Notes: a model not told the origin generated them from the letters alone. A stretch of DNA of 64,000 nucleotides from Methylomonas sp. ZR1 (GCF_013141865.1 NZ_RCST01000001.1:1116001-1180000); one strand, 5' to 3'; positions 38,930 through 48,422 are shown, numbered from the stretch's first letter. Numbers and translations are program-made.

Positions 38930-39748
38930 ATGCTCAAATCACTTTCACATCCACAAAGAGTAAAATTAATTAAAAAAATTTGTGGTGAAGCCGCAGAAGA
39001 TGAGTTGAAAGCTATCTTTGAAAAAGCAATGTCATTTATAACAGAAGACTGTTCATTTTTAAAAGTAATTGAACTCTTCCATGCGATTGATAACATTGAC
39101 AATATAGATTTTGAAAAACTTGAACCCTATACAATTGGTCGTCGTGAAATCAAAATAGTTAAAAACAACAGTGACCTAAATAGCGCAATTCAGAAAATTA
39201 GGAAAAATAGAGTTATAGGTTTCGATACAGAGAAAAAGCCAAATTTTAAAAAAGGAGATCCACCTAATCCAATTTCGATAATTCAAATTGCGAACGACTC
39301 TGATTGCTATATTTTCCAAATAAAATCTATAAAAGATGTCACCCCATTACTTAAAATTCTAGAAGATATTAATACAATAAAGATAGGCAGCGGACTGAGT
39401 GAAGATATTGAAAATATATTAAGAGACTTTGGAGTCAGGCCGCGTTCATTTTTGGATTTACATCAAATATTTAAAACTTACCTCCACTCAGAAAATGACA
39501 TCGGCGCTAAAAAGGCAGTTGCTATTTTTTTAAGAAAAAATATGAATAAATCAAAAAAGATGTCTCGGTCAAATTGGGAAAACAAAGACCTGTCTGAAAA
39601 TCAGATTATATACGCCACTGAAGACGCAACCGCTGTATACGACGTATTCATATACTTGGTAAATAATTATCCATTTATAATTAGCACGTTGCCGAAATGG
39701 TTTCACGAAAAAGCAAAAATTGAATCATGTATCACTAATTTAAAATAA
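38930..39748 (+). CDS. DEDDy 3'-5' exonuclease domain protein (RNase D/WRN type)
   Basis: The 272-residue protein has the three exonuclease motifs: GFDTE (Exo I, D and E, near residue 98), KIGSGLSEDIENIL (Exo II, near 150) and YATEDATAVYDVF (Exo III with Tyr and Asp, near 227), so the catalytic set looks complete. The N-terminal 85 residues are helical and not recognised; there is no HRDC domain, so it is not a housekeeping RNase D. The gene is strongly AT-rich, much more than its surroundings, and no ribosome site is clear before the ATG. It lies in the island with the GGDEF gene. Confidence 0.85.
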   Translation: MLKSLSHPQRVKLIKKICGEAAEDELKAIFEKAMSFITEDCSFLKVIELFHAIDNIDNIDFEKLEPYTIGRREIKIVKNNSDLNSAIQKIRKNRVIGFDTEKKPNFKKGDPPNPISIIQIANDSDCYIFQIKSIKDVTPLLKILEDINTIKIGSGLSEDIENILRDFGVRPRSFLDLHQIFKTYLHSENDIGAKKAVAIFLRKNMNKSKKMSRSNWENKDLSENQIIYATEDATAVYDVFIYLVNNYPFIISTLPKWFHEKAKIESCITNLK

Positions 39749-40195
39749 TGAAGTTTTCTAAATAACACTGGATTATATAAAAATATTTGGAATGGCGAAT
39801 TGACGGCGTGGCGTTTGAGTTTCAGATTAAGTGGTCTGTCATGATTGAGCATGAAGCTGGTACCGTAAGAGCTTTTGGTCAAGCTAAGCGCCTCATAACA
39901 CTATTCGTCCACGTCCTGGCGCGAGGTTTCCCCATTCCATTCAGAGCATCCAATCTGCCATAAGATCGGTATCTGTTCATCAACGGTCTAGCCAGATTGA
40001 ATTAGTTCATAGTGCGTGAAGGCACTGTGTTACGCTCATCTGCCGCCTGGCAATTTTGCCGAGTACGCAGATAACGCAAGACTGGGTACAAATTCGGTAC
40101 GGCCAATAAATAAGGCCTAGGTGAAAAACACCTAAGCCTTTGGTATGTGGAACTGGCGATGGGGCTAGAACCCTAGACTGGCCGATTACAATCAG
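39749..40195 (+). other. 447-bp gap holding the right end of the island
   Basis: An open stretch without a proper start (about 39796-39962, plus strand) could be a gene remnant but shows no family I know. The near-palindrome GGTACAAATTCGGTAC (40085-40100) agrees at 14 of 16 positions with the one at 36012. The right repeat follows and abuts the deaD stop codon. Confidence 0.5.
40112..40189 (-). repeat. Right repeat: tRNA-Thr-like remnant plus terminator hairpin
   Basis: On the minus strand it begins seven bases after the deaD stop with GTAATCGGCC and a T-arm-like GGGTTC, then runs into a hairpin (40113-40123 with 40129-40139, 10 of 11 pairs, five-base loop). The hairpin probably ends the deaD transcript. 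It matches the left copy in both parts, in the same orientation. Confidence 0.6.
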
Positions 40196-41944
40196 TTATT
40201 CGGCTTGGTCTTTATTTTTGCCGCGTCTTGACGGTGAGCCGACCCGTTTTTTACTTTTGTCTTTTTTCACCAAAGCCGGGTCGAATTTGGAAATATCCAA
40301 AGGTTTACCGACTACCCGGACTTTTTTCAGGGCCTGGAACAAGTCTTTGGGCATGCCGGCGGGCAGTTCTACGGTGCTGTAGTGCTCCTCGATTTTGATG
40401 CGGGCGATATGATCGCCGTCTATACCGGTTTCGTTGGCGATAGCCCCGACGATATTGCCCGGTTTCACGCCGTCGGCATGGCCTACTTCGATGCGGAAGG
40501 TTTCCATTTCTACCGCGCCGACGCGACCTTTTTCCCTTCTTGGGCCGCGGTCGTTACGATCATTGCGGTCGGAACGGCCTTTTTCCTCGGCGTCTTTGCG
40601 TGGTTTTTTGCTGGGCTCTTTCATCAGCAAAGGCGTATCGCCTTGCAATAACTTGGCTAACGCCGCCGCAATATCAAGTGCCGGGACATTATGCTCAACC
40701 TGATATTGGTTGATTAATTGGTTGTAAAAGCTGAGTTCCTCGCCGGCCAGCGTATCGGTAATCCGCTGTTTGAAACGGTTGATGCGGGCGTTGTTGATAA
40801 AGTCGGTGGAAGGCAATTGCATTTCTTCGACTTTTTGTTTCGTGGCTTGCTCGATATTGGCTAGCAGGCGTTTTTCGCGCGGCGAGACAAACAAAATCGC
40901 GTCGCCGGTGCGGCCGGCGCGACCGGTACGGCCGATACGATGGATATAAGATTCGGTGTCGTAAGGGATGTCATAGTTGACGACATGGGTAATACGATCA
41001 ACGTCCAGGCCGCGGGCGGCGACGTCCGTGGCGATCAGAATATCCAGTTTGCCGCTTTTCAGATTATCGATAGCCCGCTCGCGCAAGGCTTGCGACATGT
41101 CGCCATTGATGGCTGAGGCGGAAAAACCACGTGCTTCCAATTTTTCCGCGACTTCGATGGTAGCGGTTTTGGTTCTGACGAAGATAATCATGCCGTCGAA
41201 GTTTTCCGCTTCCAGAATACGGGTCAGCGCATCCATTTTGTGCACACCGCTGACAAACCAGTAGCGTTGGCGAATATTGGCGGCGGTGGCGGTTTTAACC
41301 TTGATGGTGACTTGTTCGGGGTTGTTCAGGTATTTCTGCGCAATTTTGCGAATTTCGGTAGGCATGGTGGCCGAGAACAGCGCGGTTTGGCGCGTCGATG
41401 GGGTTTGTTCCAGAATCCATTCCACGTCATCGATAAAGCCCATGCGTAACATTTCGTCGGCTTCGTCCAGGACCAGGGTAGAAAGCTGATCCAGTTTTAG
41501 CGTGCCGCGACGCATGTGGTCCATGACCCGTCCCGGTGTACCCACCACGACATGCGCACCGCGATTCAATTGGCGTAGCTGGCTGGTGTAATCCTGGCCG
41601 CCGTAGATTGGCAAGACGTGAAAGCCTTTGATGTGCGCGGCATAACTTTGGAAAGCCTCGGCAACCTGTATCGCCAATTCGCGCGTAGGGGCTAGTACCA
41701 AAGCTTGCGGGTCTTTTTGATTGAGATTAATACGCGACAAAATCGGCAAGGCGAATGCAGCGGTTTTACCCGTACCGGTTTGGGCTTGGCCCAACACGTC
41801 GCGACCTGCCATGACGAACGGAATAATCTGTGCTTGAATCGGAGAAGGGGTTTCGTAACCGACACTTTCCAGCGCTTTTAAAATGGTGTCTGAAAGCGAT
41901 AAATCTTTAAAGGAAGGCGTGGCGGAGGAAGGGGCGTCGGACAT
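40196..41944 (-). CDS. deaD: DEAD-box RNA helicase DeaD/CsdA
   Basis: DeaD unwinds RNA during ribosome assembly and mRNA decay, mainly in the cold. The 582-residue protein has AQTGTGKT (motif I), VLDEADEML (motif II), SAT (III), and HRIGRTGRAGR (VI), then a DbpA-type RNA-binding domain (about 475-550, with ETFRIEVGHADGVKPG) and a basic tail. Its stop is seven bases from the right island repeat, so the island inserted directly behind this gene. Confidence 0.95.
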   Translation of the reverse strand: MSDAPSSATPSFKDLSLSDTILKALESVGYETPSPIQAQIIPFVMAGRDVLGQAQTGTGKTAAFALPILSRINLNQKDPQALVLAPTRELAIQVAEAFQSYAAHIKGFHVLPIYGGQDYTSQLRQLNRGAHVVVGTPGRVMDHMRRGTLKLDQLSTLVLDEADEMLRMGFIDDVEWILEQTPSTRQTALFSATMPTEIRKIAQKYLNNPEQVTIKVKTATAANIRQRYWFVSGVHKMDALTRILEAENFDGMIIFVRTKTATIEVAEKLEARGFSASAINGDMSQALRERAIDNLKSGKLDILIATDVAARGLDVDRITHVVNYDIPYDTESYIHRIGRTGRAGRTGDAILFVSPREKRLLANIEQATKQKVEEMQLPSTDFINNARINRFKQRITDTLAGEELSFYNQLINQYQVEHNVPALDIAAALAKLLQGDTPLLMKEPSKKPRKDAEEKGRSDRNDRNDRGPRREKGRVGAVEMETFRIEVGHADGVKPGNIVGAIANETGIDGDHIARIKIEEHYSTVELPAGMPKDLFQALKKVRVVGKPLDISKFDPALVKKDKSKKRVGSPSRRGKNKDQAE

Positions 41945-42065
41945 TAATAATACCTGTAGAAAAAAAGAGAGTTGCCGGCCATGGGCTAGCTATGCCTGGC
42001 ATTGTATCGCAACTTAGTCTGATGTTGCTTAACTTATTGATAATTACCGTAAAATCCTGGCTTGT

Positions 42066-43040
42066 TCAGTTTGCTTTTCCGGACGAGTAATTTAAGCAAA
42101 TAAAGATGAAAAATTGCGCGCCGAAAATCAGATTAGCCATCAACAGATGTACCGGTTGAGCGACGGCGGGAAATCCCAGTCTGTCCAGGCTGACGCCAGC
42201 CAAAATGGCGGTAACGATCAATCCCACTAGAAGATAAGCAGTGCGCAACAGCAGGCTCTGTTTGTCGGCTTGTTGATAAATTTTCCAAGCCAACCAGAGG
42301 TTGGTGAACAAAATGATTGATGAAAAAGAGCGGTGAATATAAAAAATGATCGGAAAACTATCGCGCCAATATTGCCTGTCGATATAGCTGTGCTCATGAG
42401 CAATGTAATCGACCGCTTCCCTGACTTGGGTGCCCATTGCCACTTGCAGCAAGGTCATTGCCATGGCAATTTTCAAAACCAAAGCAAAACGTGGCGTTAG
42501 CCAATGGCTATCGATGGCTTGCAGTAGGGGTTTTTGCGATCTGGCAATCGCGTAGATTAGCAGCGCGACGATAAATAAGGCCAACAACATGTGCAGCGTT
42601 ATCATCAAGGGCTTTAAGTTACTCGCTACCACGGCCGAACCCAGCCAGCCCTGAAATCCGACCAGCAAAAATACCGATAACGCTAAATAAAAAATCGCTT
42701 TGTCGGCTTTCAGATAAACCCGCGACGTCCAGGCGGTGAGAAAAATCAGAAAACCAATCGTCACTCCGACCAGACGATTGGTATATTCGGTCCAGGTTTT
42801 TACCGGATTGAAGGTGGTGCTTTCATAGCCGCGCGCCGCATAAATTTCGTGATAATTGGCAGGCAGTTGCGACTCGTGAGTCGGTGGCACCCATTGCCCG
42901 AAGCAGGTGGGCCAATCCGGGCAGCCCATGCCGGCTCCTGAGGCGCGGACGATGCCGCCGACCAGAATTACGAAATACACAGCAAAGATGGTAAGGGTGC
43001 CTAAGCGGCGAAAACGGGCGGCGTCTTGAGCGTCTATCAT
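42066..43040 (-). CDS. ctaA: Heme A synthase COX15/CtaA
   Basis: It oxidises heme O to heme A in the inner membrane for aa3-type cytochrome oxidase. The 324-residue protein has eight hydrophobic helices; GGIVRASGAGMGCPDWPTCFG near residue 28 and WTEYTNRLVG near 83 are family marks, as are the His of LHMLLAL and YIHRSFS. It is the last gene of the ygfZ-HDOD-ctaA unit, with 13-bp spacing from the HDOD gene. Confidence 0.94.
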   Translation of the reverse strand: MIDAQDAARFRRLGTLTIFAVYFVILVGGIVRASGAGMGCPDWPTCFGQWVPPTHESQLPANYHEIYAARGYESTTFNPVKTWTEYTNRLVGVTIGFLIFLTAWTSRVYLKADKAIFYLALSVFLLVGFQGWLGSAVVASNLKPLMITLHMLLALFIVALLIYAIARSQKPLLQAIDSHWLTPRFALVLKIAMAMTLLQVAMGTQVREAVDYIAHEHSYIDRQYWRDSFPIIFYIHRSFSSIILFTNLWLAWKIYQQADKQSLLLRTAYLLVGLIVTAILAGVSLDRLGFPAVAQPVHLLMANLIFGAQFFIFICLNYSSGKAN

Positions 43041-43053
43041 GTGTTATTAATTC

Positions 43054-43896
43054 TCAAAGGAACATTGAATGCGCGAGTTCGATCTCTTCCGAGACTCCTT
43101 CAATTTCCAAAATTTCGGTATCGGGCTGGATGCCCAATTTAACAAAGGCCGGTACGGTGTTCCAATCGACGCGGCAGGCCGGATGATCGGTGCCGGCGAT
43201 GCTTTGCAAAAATGCGACTTGCACTAAATCGACGTAATCGGCCTTGGCTCCGGAGTCGCGCTGAAAATCCACATATTCGGACGGCACCAGCTTCAGTTCT
43301 TCCGGGAAATTCCAGGTGTTCATGATCAGTTTGCCAACGTGTGGGTGGGCTTTTTCCAATAACTTATCCAGCCGCGACGGGCTGTCTCTGAATTCAGGGA
43401 TTTTCTCGACCAGCGTCAGTATCGGTAATTTACCGATTTGATGGATCAGTCCGGCCAGCATCGCTTCATCGGCGTTTAAATGCGGCACGAATGCCGCCAA
43501 CGCCCGGCTGATCGCCGAGACATTCACACCCTGCTCCCAGGTGCTGCGAAAATACCCTTCCAGTAGCGCCGTGGTGGGCGTGAACATTTGCTGCATGATC
43601 AAGCTGGTAATCAGGGTGCGAATAGTGTTGTTACCGAGCCGGGTAACAGCCATTTGAATATTTTTGATTTCCATGGTGCCGCGATACAAGGGGCTGTTGG
43701 CCACTTGTATCAAACGGGCGGAAATAGCGGCGTCGGTTGCGATGATCTCGGCCAGGCTTTGCGCGGTGGCATCGCCTTTACTCACAGCATCGCGGACTTT
43801 GATGGCTACATCCGGTAAGGTAGGCAGGATTAATCGGTTGGCGTCCAGTTCCGCTTGCACATGGACTAAAAAGTCTTGAACAGATTTGAATTGCAT
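43054..43896 (-). CDS. HDOD domain protein
   Basis: The 280-residue cytosolic protein is an HDOD domain: LPTLPDVAIKVRDA, ISARLIQVANSPLYRG, and a former HD site reading IHQIG, thus without catalysis. It lies between ygfZ (14 bp upstream) and ctaA in the same direction, so the three are likely one transcript. Role unknown. Confidence 0.88.
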   Translation of the reverse strand: MQFKSVQDFLVHVQAELDANRLILPTLPDVAIKVRDAVSKGDATAQSLAEIIATDAAISARLIQVANSPLYRGTMEIKNIQMAVTRLGNNTIRTLITSLIMQQMFTPTTALLEGYFRSTWEQGVNVSAISRALAAFVPHLNADEAMLAGLIHQIGKLPILTLVEKIPEFRDSPSRLDKLLEKAHPHVGKLIMNTWNFPEELKLVPSEYVDFQRDSGAKADYVDLVQVAFLQSIAGTDHPACRVDWNTVPAFVKLGIQPDTEILEIEGVSEEIELAHSMFL

Positions 43897-43910
43897 GGAT
43901 TGAATTTCCG

Positions 43911-44864
43911 CTATTGATCCGAAATTATCGCGATTGGCGTCCGATAGTCGTCTTCAAGTATAAGGTTTTTTGGCAGTCCATCAACTATTTGCAAGACCAC
44001 CAGCGCCCGGTTTATTCCGGACCAGACCGCGTTAGCCAATACGCAGCCCATGCTTTGCTGAGAAATACCGTCCAACACCTTGCAGCCATTAACCACGCCG
44101 CTGGCTGAGGGCTGACACTCGGCGATAAACAGCGCGCGTTTAACTTTGCCCAGATAGTGGCTACGGGCCACGATTTCTTGGCCTGTGTAGCAGCCTTTAC
44201 TGAAACTAATGCCGCCCAGTTGGTCAATACCCAACATCTGCGGTATGTGCTGTTCCGATTGGTTAATATCGAACCAGGGTAGGGCAGTGGAGATGTCTTG
44301 ATAACGCCACTCGTCCAGGCAGCCGGATTCGAAATCGTAGCGGCTACTGAGTAATCCGGCAAATTCATCGATCTGATCAGGTGTACCCAGTGTCAAATAA
44401 CGCGGGGTGCCAGGTAGTTTAATGGTCGTTAACGGTATTTGCCCTACAGCGAAATTGCCTGTTGGAGCGTCTATCTCAGGCGCAAAACCCGATATGCCCA
44501 AAATACGCATGTTTCCAGTTTGATCCTGCAATGTTGCATCGGCACGCAATACGTACATCCGCAATTTTTTTAACACGGTGTCGAGCAAATCCGTAGGCAG
44601 TATCAGGAAAAAAGACGCTGGTGATTTAACCACCAACAGTGTACTGATAACACGGCCTTTGGCGTTACAGAATCCGGCTATACTGGCTTGCGATGCCGAT
44701 AAATCGTTAATATTGCAAGTCAGCTGGCCTTGTAACAGTTTTGCGGCATCCTGACCGATAACTTCTATAAGGCTCAGACCGGTGGACGCGAAAATTTTTT
44801 TGGATAAAGCAAGTGCATTGGGTTCGCTAAAAGCGTTTGTGTGATCTGTGCGGTCTTCAAGCAT
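43911..44864 (-). CDS. ygfZ: Folate-binding Fe-S assembly protein YgfZ
   Basis: YgfZ is a GcvT-like tetrahydrofolate-binding protein that supports Fe-S cluster enzymes such as MiaB. The 317-residue product has the family signature KGCYTGQEIVAR near residue 218 and the N-terminal LLQGQLTCNIND. Full length. It is the first gene of a three-gene unit and divergent from the YgfX-like gene. Confidence 0.93.
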   Translation of the reverse strand: MLEDRTDHTNAFSEPNALALSKKIFASTGLSLIEVIGQDAAKLLQGQLTCNINDLSASQASIAGFCNAKGRVISTLLVVKSPASFFLILPTDLLDTVLKKLRMYVLRADATLQDQTGNMRILGISGFAPEIDAPTGNFAVGQIPLTTIKLPGTPRYLTLGTPDQIDEFAGLLSSRYDFESGCLDEWRYQDISTALPWFDINQSEQHIPQMLGIDQLGGISFSKGCYTGQEIVARSHYLGKVKRALFIAECQPSASGVVNGCKVLDGISQQSMGCVLANAVWSGINRALVVLQIVDGLPKNLILEDDYRTPIAIISDQ

Positions 44865-44941
44865 GGCGGCAACGTTTGTAGGAATACATGAACATAATTT
44901 AGCAGGGTAGTTTACCTTAGCTCGAAAAAGGTGCGGCGATT

Positions 44942-45373
44942 GTGTCGAAAAATCTTGAACAGAGCATGAATTTTAAAGTGGAGCGCTCGAGGGCGCTGAG
45001 ATTCGTTGTTAGCGCTATTCACAGCGCGGCGCTGGCGGCATGTTGGCTAAACGCGCTACCGTTGCCATACAAATATTTGCTGACGATGCTGGTATTACTA
45101 AGCTGGCGAAACAATATGGCATTCGGCAAAATTGATGTTACTTATCTACGCTATACTCCTCAGTATGGATGGTCGCTGCTTGGAACGGGCGACCAGTACA
45201 GGTCTATCGAGATTCAAGCGTCAACTGTGGTAAGTGGATTACTGATCGCGCTGCATTGGGTGCACGATGAAGGGAGGTGTCAATCGATGATAATTCCAAA
45301 AGATGTAATGAGTAACGACGATTACCGCAAACTCTCGGTTTGTTTAATTATTTCAGGTTATGGTCATGGTTGA
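44942..45373 (+). CDS. YgfX-like inner-membrane protein
   Basis: The 143-residue protein starts at GTG and has two close hydrophobic helices (about 22-60) followed by a soluble beta-type tail. The pattern (short N-terminus, helix pair ending LLSWR, then YGWSLLG and a late SMIIPKDVMSNDDYRKL) fits YgfX/CptA, commonly encoded with SdhE and beside ygfZ, although no sdhE is seen here. It is divergent from ygfZ. The stop overlaps the next ATG (TGATG). Confidence 0.7.
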   Translation: MSKNLEQSMNFKVERSRALRFVVSAIHSAALAACWLNALPLPYKYLLTMLVLLSWRNNMAFGKIDVTYLRYTPQYGWSLLGTGDQYRSIEIQASTVVSGLLIALHWVHDEGRCQSMIIPKDVMSNDDYRKLSVCLIISGYGHG

Positions 45374-46242
45374 TGAATGCCGGTGTGAAGCAAACAATTG
45401 AACTGCAAATCGGTTCGCTGAAAAACTTGCCGGTTTTGCCAGAGGCAAGTCTGCGAATTCTGGATGTCATCAACACGCCGGACATACCCATAGAAAAGTT
45501 GGCGGATGCCTTATCGTTATCGCCTGGTTTAGTTGCTAGATTGCTTGGATTAGCAAATTCGGCCTATTTTGCCCGTGGCAGAAATGTCTCAGATATTCGT
45601 ACCGCTATTTTTCAGGTCTTGGGTCTGGATTTGGTGAAGGCGCTGGCACAGGCAATTATTTTTAATGTCCAATTTGATACGCGCAAATGCCAAGGTTTCG
45701 ACGCCGAGTATTTTTGGATACGCTCATTAACCACCGCGGTATCCGCGCAAAAACTGGCGATCGAAATTCCGCAATTGCGAGCATTTACGCCATCGACAAT
45801 TTATTCCGGTGGATTACTTCTTAATATCGGCATATTGGTGCTCGGCTATTTGCAGCCGGAAGAGCTGCATGAAGTGTTTGTCGAATGCAAAAAAACGGGT
45901 TTGCCTGTGAGTCAGGGAATTTCTCGACAAATGGGGCAGAGCCATTATCAAATCGGTCATTTTTTATTACGTAAATGGCATTTGCCGGTTTTGTACCAAG
46001 TGCTATTAGACAATTATGAAAATAAGGATTTTGAAGGTATAGAGCTGCCCTTGCTGATTTTAATGAGGCTTTGCGAGCGCTTAAGCGTAACCGTGATTTC
46101 AGGGGAGTCTATTAATCTGCAAGAGTTTGAATCGGAATGCCGGAAGATTAAGTTGCCGTTGGACAATATACAAGAGCTTGCTGAACAACTGGCAGAAAAT
46201 CAGCCGGCTATGCAAAAACTTGCTGCCATCATGGGGAATTGA
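45373..46242 (+). CDS. HDOD domain protein
   Basis: The 289-residue cytosolic protein is an HDOD domain: LPVLPEASLRILDVI, LVARLLGLANSAYF, and a former HD site that reads LLLNIG, without catalytic residues. Overlapping TGATG junctions with both neighbours show that the YgfX-like, HDOD and GAF-GGDEF genes are one translationally coupled operon. It is the third HDOD gene in the window. Confidence 0.88.
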   Translation: MNAGVKQTIELQIGSLKNLPVLPEASLRILDVINTPDIPIEKLADALSLSPGLVARLLGLANSAYFARGRNVSDIRTAIFQVLGLDLVKALAQAIIFNVQFDTRKCQGFDAEYFWIRSLTTAVSAQKLAIEIPQLRAFTPSTIYSGGLLLNIGILVLGYLQPEELHEVFVECKKTGLPVSQGISRQMGQSHYQIGHFLLRKWHLPVLYQVLLDNYENKDFEGIELPLLILMRLCERLSVTVISGESINLQEFESECRKIKLPLDNIQELAEQLAENQPAMQKLAAIMGN

Positions 46243-47441
46243 TGAACCAGCCTAGCGCAAACAGTCAAGATGTGAAACTGGCAGGTTTCGGCGTGCAGGA
46301 TTTGCTGATAGATCTCGTCAATGCGCTGTCCGCAGTCAAACAGTTATCCGAAATCGATTGTCAAGTCGATGATGAAAAAACCCTTATCAGACAAGCTTTG
46401 GCAAGCCTTATCCAATATCAAGATATGGAGCGGTGCTCTTTTTTTATCGTGGATAGCGAAGGCTTATTAAGCAATGTTGCCGGCATTAGTGTGGGCGAGC
46501 TTGGCGCTCCTGAAGTAAATATGGATAGCCCTTTGCGCTTTAGAGTAGGGGAAGGCTTGATTGGCGCTGCCGCGGCGACCGGTGTTTTGCAGCATTGTCA
46601 AAATTGCCACGAAGATAAGCGATTCGAAAAAACCGGAAACTCGAAGCAATCGCCCGGTTCAATTATCAGTGTGCCGGTATTTACTTTCAATCGCACCTTG
46701 ATTGGCGTTTTAAACGTATCCCATCCGCAAGCCTATTATTTCAACGATTGGCATATCCGTTTGTTGGAAGTTTATAAAAACATTCTTGGTCAGTTGATTA
46801 CCACTAGGCGCCTGGTTCAGCATATGGAACAGCAAATTGCTTCCAGGACGGCTGAGTTGGAGAGTTTGGTTGCCGAAACCAATCAACTTAAAGATCATTT
46901 TGCCAGTATGTCCATGCATGACCAGTTAACAGGCCTGCATAATCGGCGGTTTTTTTATGACCAAGTCGAAGTCGTTATCGCTCACCATAAGCGCTACAAA
47001 ACCGGTTTTTGTTTACTGGTGATGGACATTGATCATTTCAAAGTCATTAATGATCGCTTCGGACATTTGTTCGGCGATCAAGTGCTGACCGGTGTCGCTA
47101 AAGCGTTAAAGCGGCAAGTGCGTAATACCGATATTCTGGTACGTTTTGGTGGCGAAGAGTTTGTAGCGATTTTTACTAATACCCGCTGCGATAGCGGTAA
47201 AACATTTGCGGAGCGCATTCGTCAGGAAATCAAAACCCTGGAATGGTCTATCAATCAAGAGGTGGTAAATTTGACCCTGAGTATTGGCATATATTGCTTG
47301 AATAGCGATTTAATTCAATCCGAACAAGCCCCTGACATTGATCAAATGATTAATTACGCCGATGCTGCGTTGTATCAAGCTAAAGCCAGCGGCCGAGATA
47401 AGACGATAGTATTCGGCGAAGCCTGCTCGGATCAGTTGTAA
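46242..47441 (+). CDS. GAF-GGDEF diguanylate cyclase
   Basis: The 399-residue protein has a GAF domain (about 45-190) with a Cys-rich segment (HCQNCHEDKRF), a short coiled coil (about 190-225), and a GGDEF domain with MDIDHFKVIND and an intact GGEEF. An RNTD I-site lies five residues before GGEEF, so product inhibition is expected. It should make c-di-GMP. Start at the ATG overlapping the HDOD stop. Confidence 0.92.
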   Translation: MNQPSANSQDVKLAGFGVQDLLIDLVNALSAVKQLSEIDCQVDDEKTLIRQALASLIQYQDMERCSFFIVDSEGLLSNVAGISVGELGAPEVNMDSPLRFRVGEGLIGAAAATGVLQHCQNCHEDKRFEKTGNSKQSPGSIISVPVFTFNRTLIGVLNVSHPQAYYFNDWHIRLLEVYKNILGQLITTRRLVQHMEQQIASRTAELESLVAETNQLKDHFASMSMHDQLTGLHNRRFFYDQVEVVIAHHKRYKTGFCLLVMDIDHFKVINDRFGHLFGDQVLTGVAKALKRQVRNTDILVRFGGEEFVAIFTNTRCDSGKTFAERIRQEIKTLEWSINQEVVNLTLSIGIYCLNSDLIQSEQAPDIDQMINYADAALYQAKASGRDKTIVFGEACSDQL

Positions 47442-47704
47442 GACGATTTGGGATGGTTCATCGGGATATTCATAACCTTAAGTTGTGACTAAAAATATTT
47501 GAATTTCTCACTCAGCACGACATCAGGAGTGTCTGTCAGTCCGATAGTTGATTTTTAGGTAATTACGTATTCTTGGTATTAAACCGGCCCTGTTTATTAA
47601 CGGTTATTCCGTCCGGGCTGAGCTGGTCGAAGCCCCAGTTGGTGTGACTGTCAACGAGCTCAGTACCCTCAAGGACATTTAGGCGAACGGTATTTAAGGG
47701 CCGG

Positions 47705-48319
47705 TCAATAATACAAATACCAGCGTCCGGTTCCCCAGTACCAATTGTAGCGATAGCCGGAATACCAGTTGTTGTAAAAAACCTGTTGCCATCGTCTCCG
47801 CCATTGGTAATCGGCTTGCTCCGATTGGCGCGCTTTTACTGCTTCTTTAAGTAAGCTGCTTGCTTCTTTGTCGCCTTTACTGGCGGTAATGGACAACCAT
47901 TTTTCAGCCTCGCCCGGATCGGACCCCATTTCACCAAGACCAGTCAGATAGACTCTACCCAGTGCTTTTTGAGCATCGAAGTTGCCTTTCTCGGCGGCTT
48001 CGCGCATCCATTTGATCGACTTGTAGGTATCTTGACGAACGCCGTCCGCTCTAAAGAAACGTAGCGCCAAATCGTAAGCGGCGCGCGGATCGTTTGCGGC
48101 CAGTTCTTCAAGTGCTTTGATTTTTGCGCTGTCTTCGGCGGACATCGCCGGCTCCGGTTGAAAAGAGGCATAGTCTTTCGGGCGGTCCGCGCATCCATTT
48201 TCGTCGCAAATTCTAATGGTGTCCGACTTAACTTGTTTTTCTTGATGTGTACAGGCGACAAGGCCAAACGCTACGAATAAAACAAATAGCGTTGACAAAA
48301 AAGGCTTTTTTGAATGCAT
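47705..48319 (-). CDS. Sel1-repeat lipoprotein
   Basis: The 204-residue precursor has a lipoprotein signal with lipobox LVAC near residue 23. The mature part has two to three Sel1 repeats (AAYDLALRFFRADGV, AQKALGRVYLTGLGE) and a C-terminal tail rich in Tyr, Trp and Arg (WRRRW...YNWYWGTGRWY). It is divergent from the CsgG-like lipoprotein gene; a periplasmic scaffold role is likely but unknown. Confidence 0.82.
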   Translation of the reverse strand: MHSKKPFLSTLFVLFVAFGLVACTHQEKQVKSDTIRICDENGCADRPKDYASFQPEPAMSAEDSAKIKALEELAANDPRAAYDLALRFFRADGVRQDTYKSIKWMREAAEKGNFDAQKALGRVYLTGLGEMGSDPGEAEKWLSITASKGDKEASSLLKEAVKARQSEQADYQWRRRWQQVFYNNWYSGYRYNWYWGTGRWYLYY

Positions 48320-48422
48320 GAGTATTTCCTTTTTCTTTTTATAAGTTTTGGTCTATTATCGCTCGAATTTTTTAGTTTGCTAGGCACCATTAACTGAATG
48401 GCAATTTTTTGGAGTTTTTTGG

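Noticed and set aside
38763..38963. 66-codon open frame in the island
   Set aside because: Composition rich in Cys, Phe and His, no ribosome site, and it overlaps the start of the exonuclease gene.
35831..40189. Functional tRNA-Thr genes in the repeats
   Set aside because: The 5' half and acceptor stem are missing and the T arm does not pair fully; only remnants remain.
43911..44368. Overlapping frames opposite ygfZ
   Set aside because: They are shadows of a well-supported gene with family motifs.
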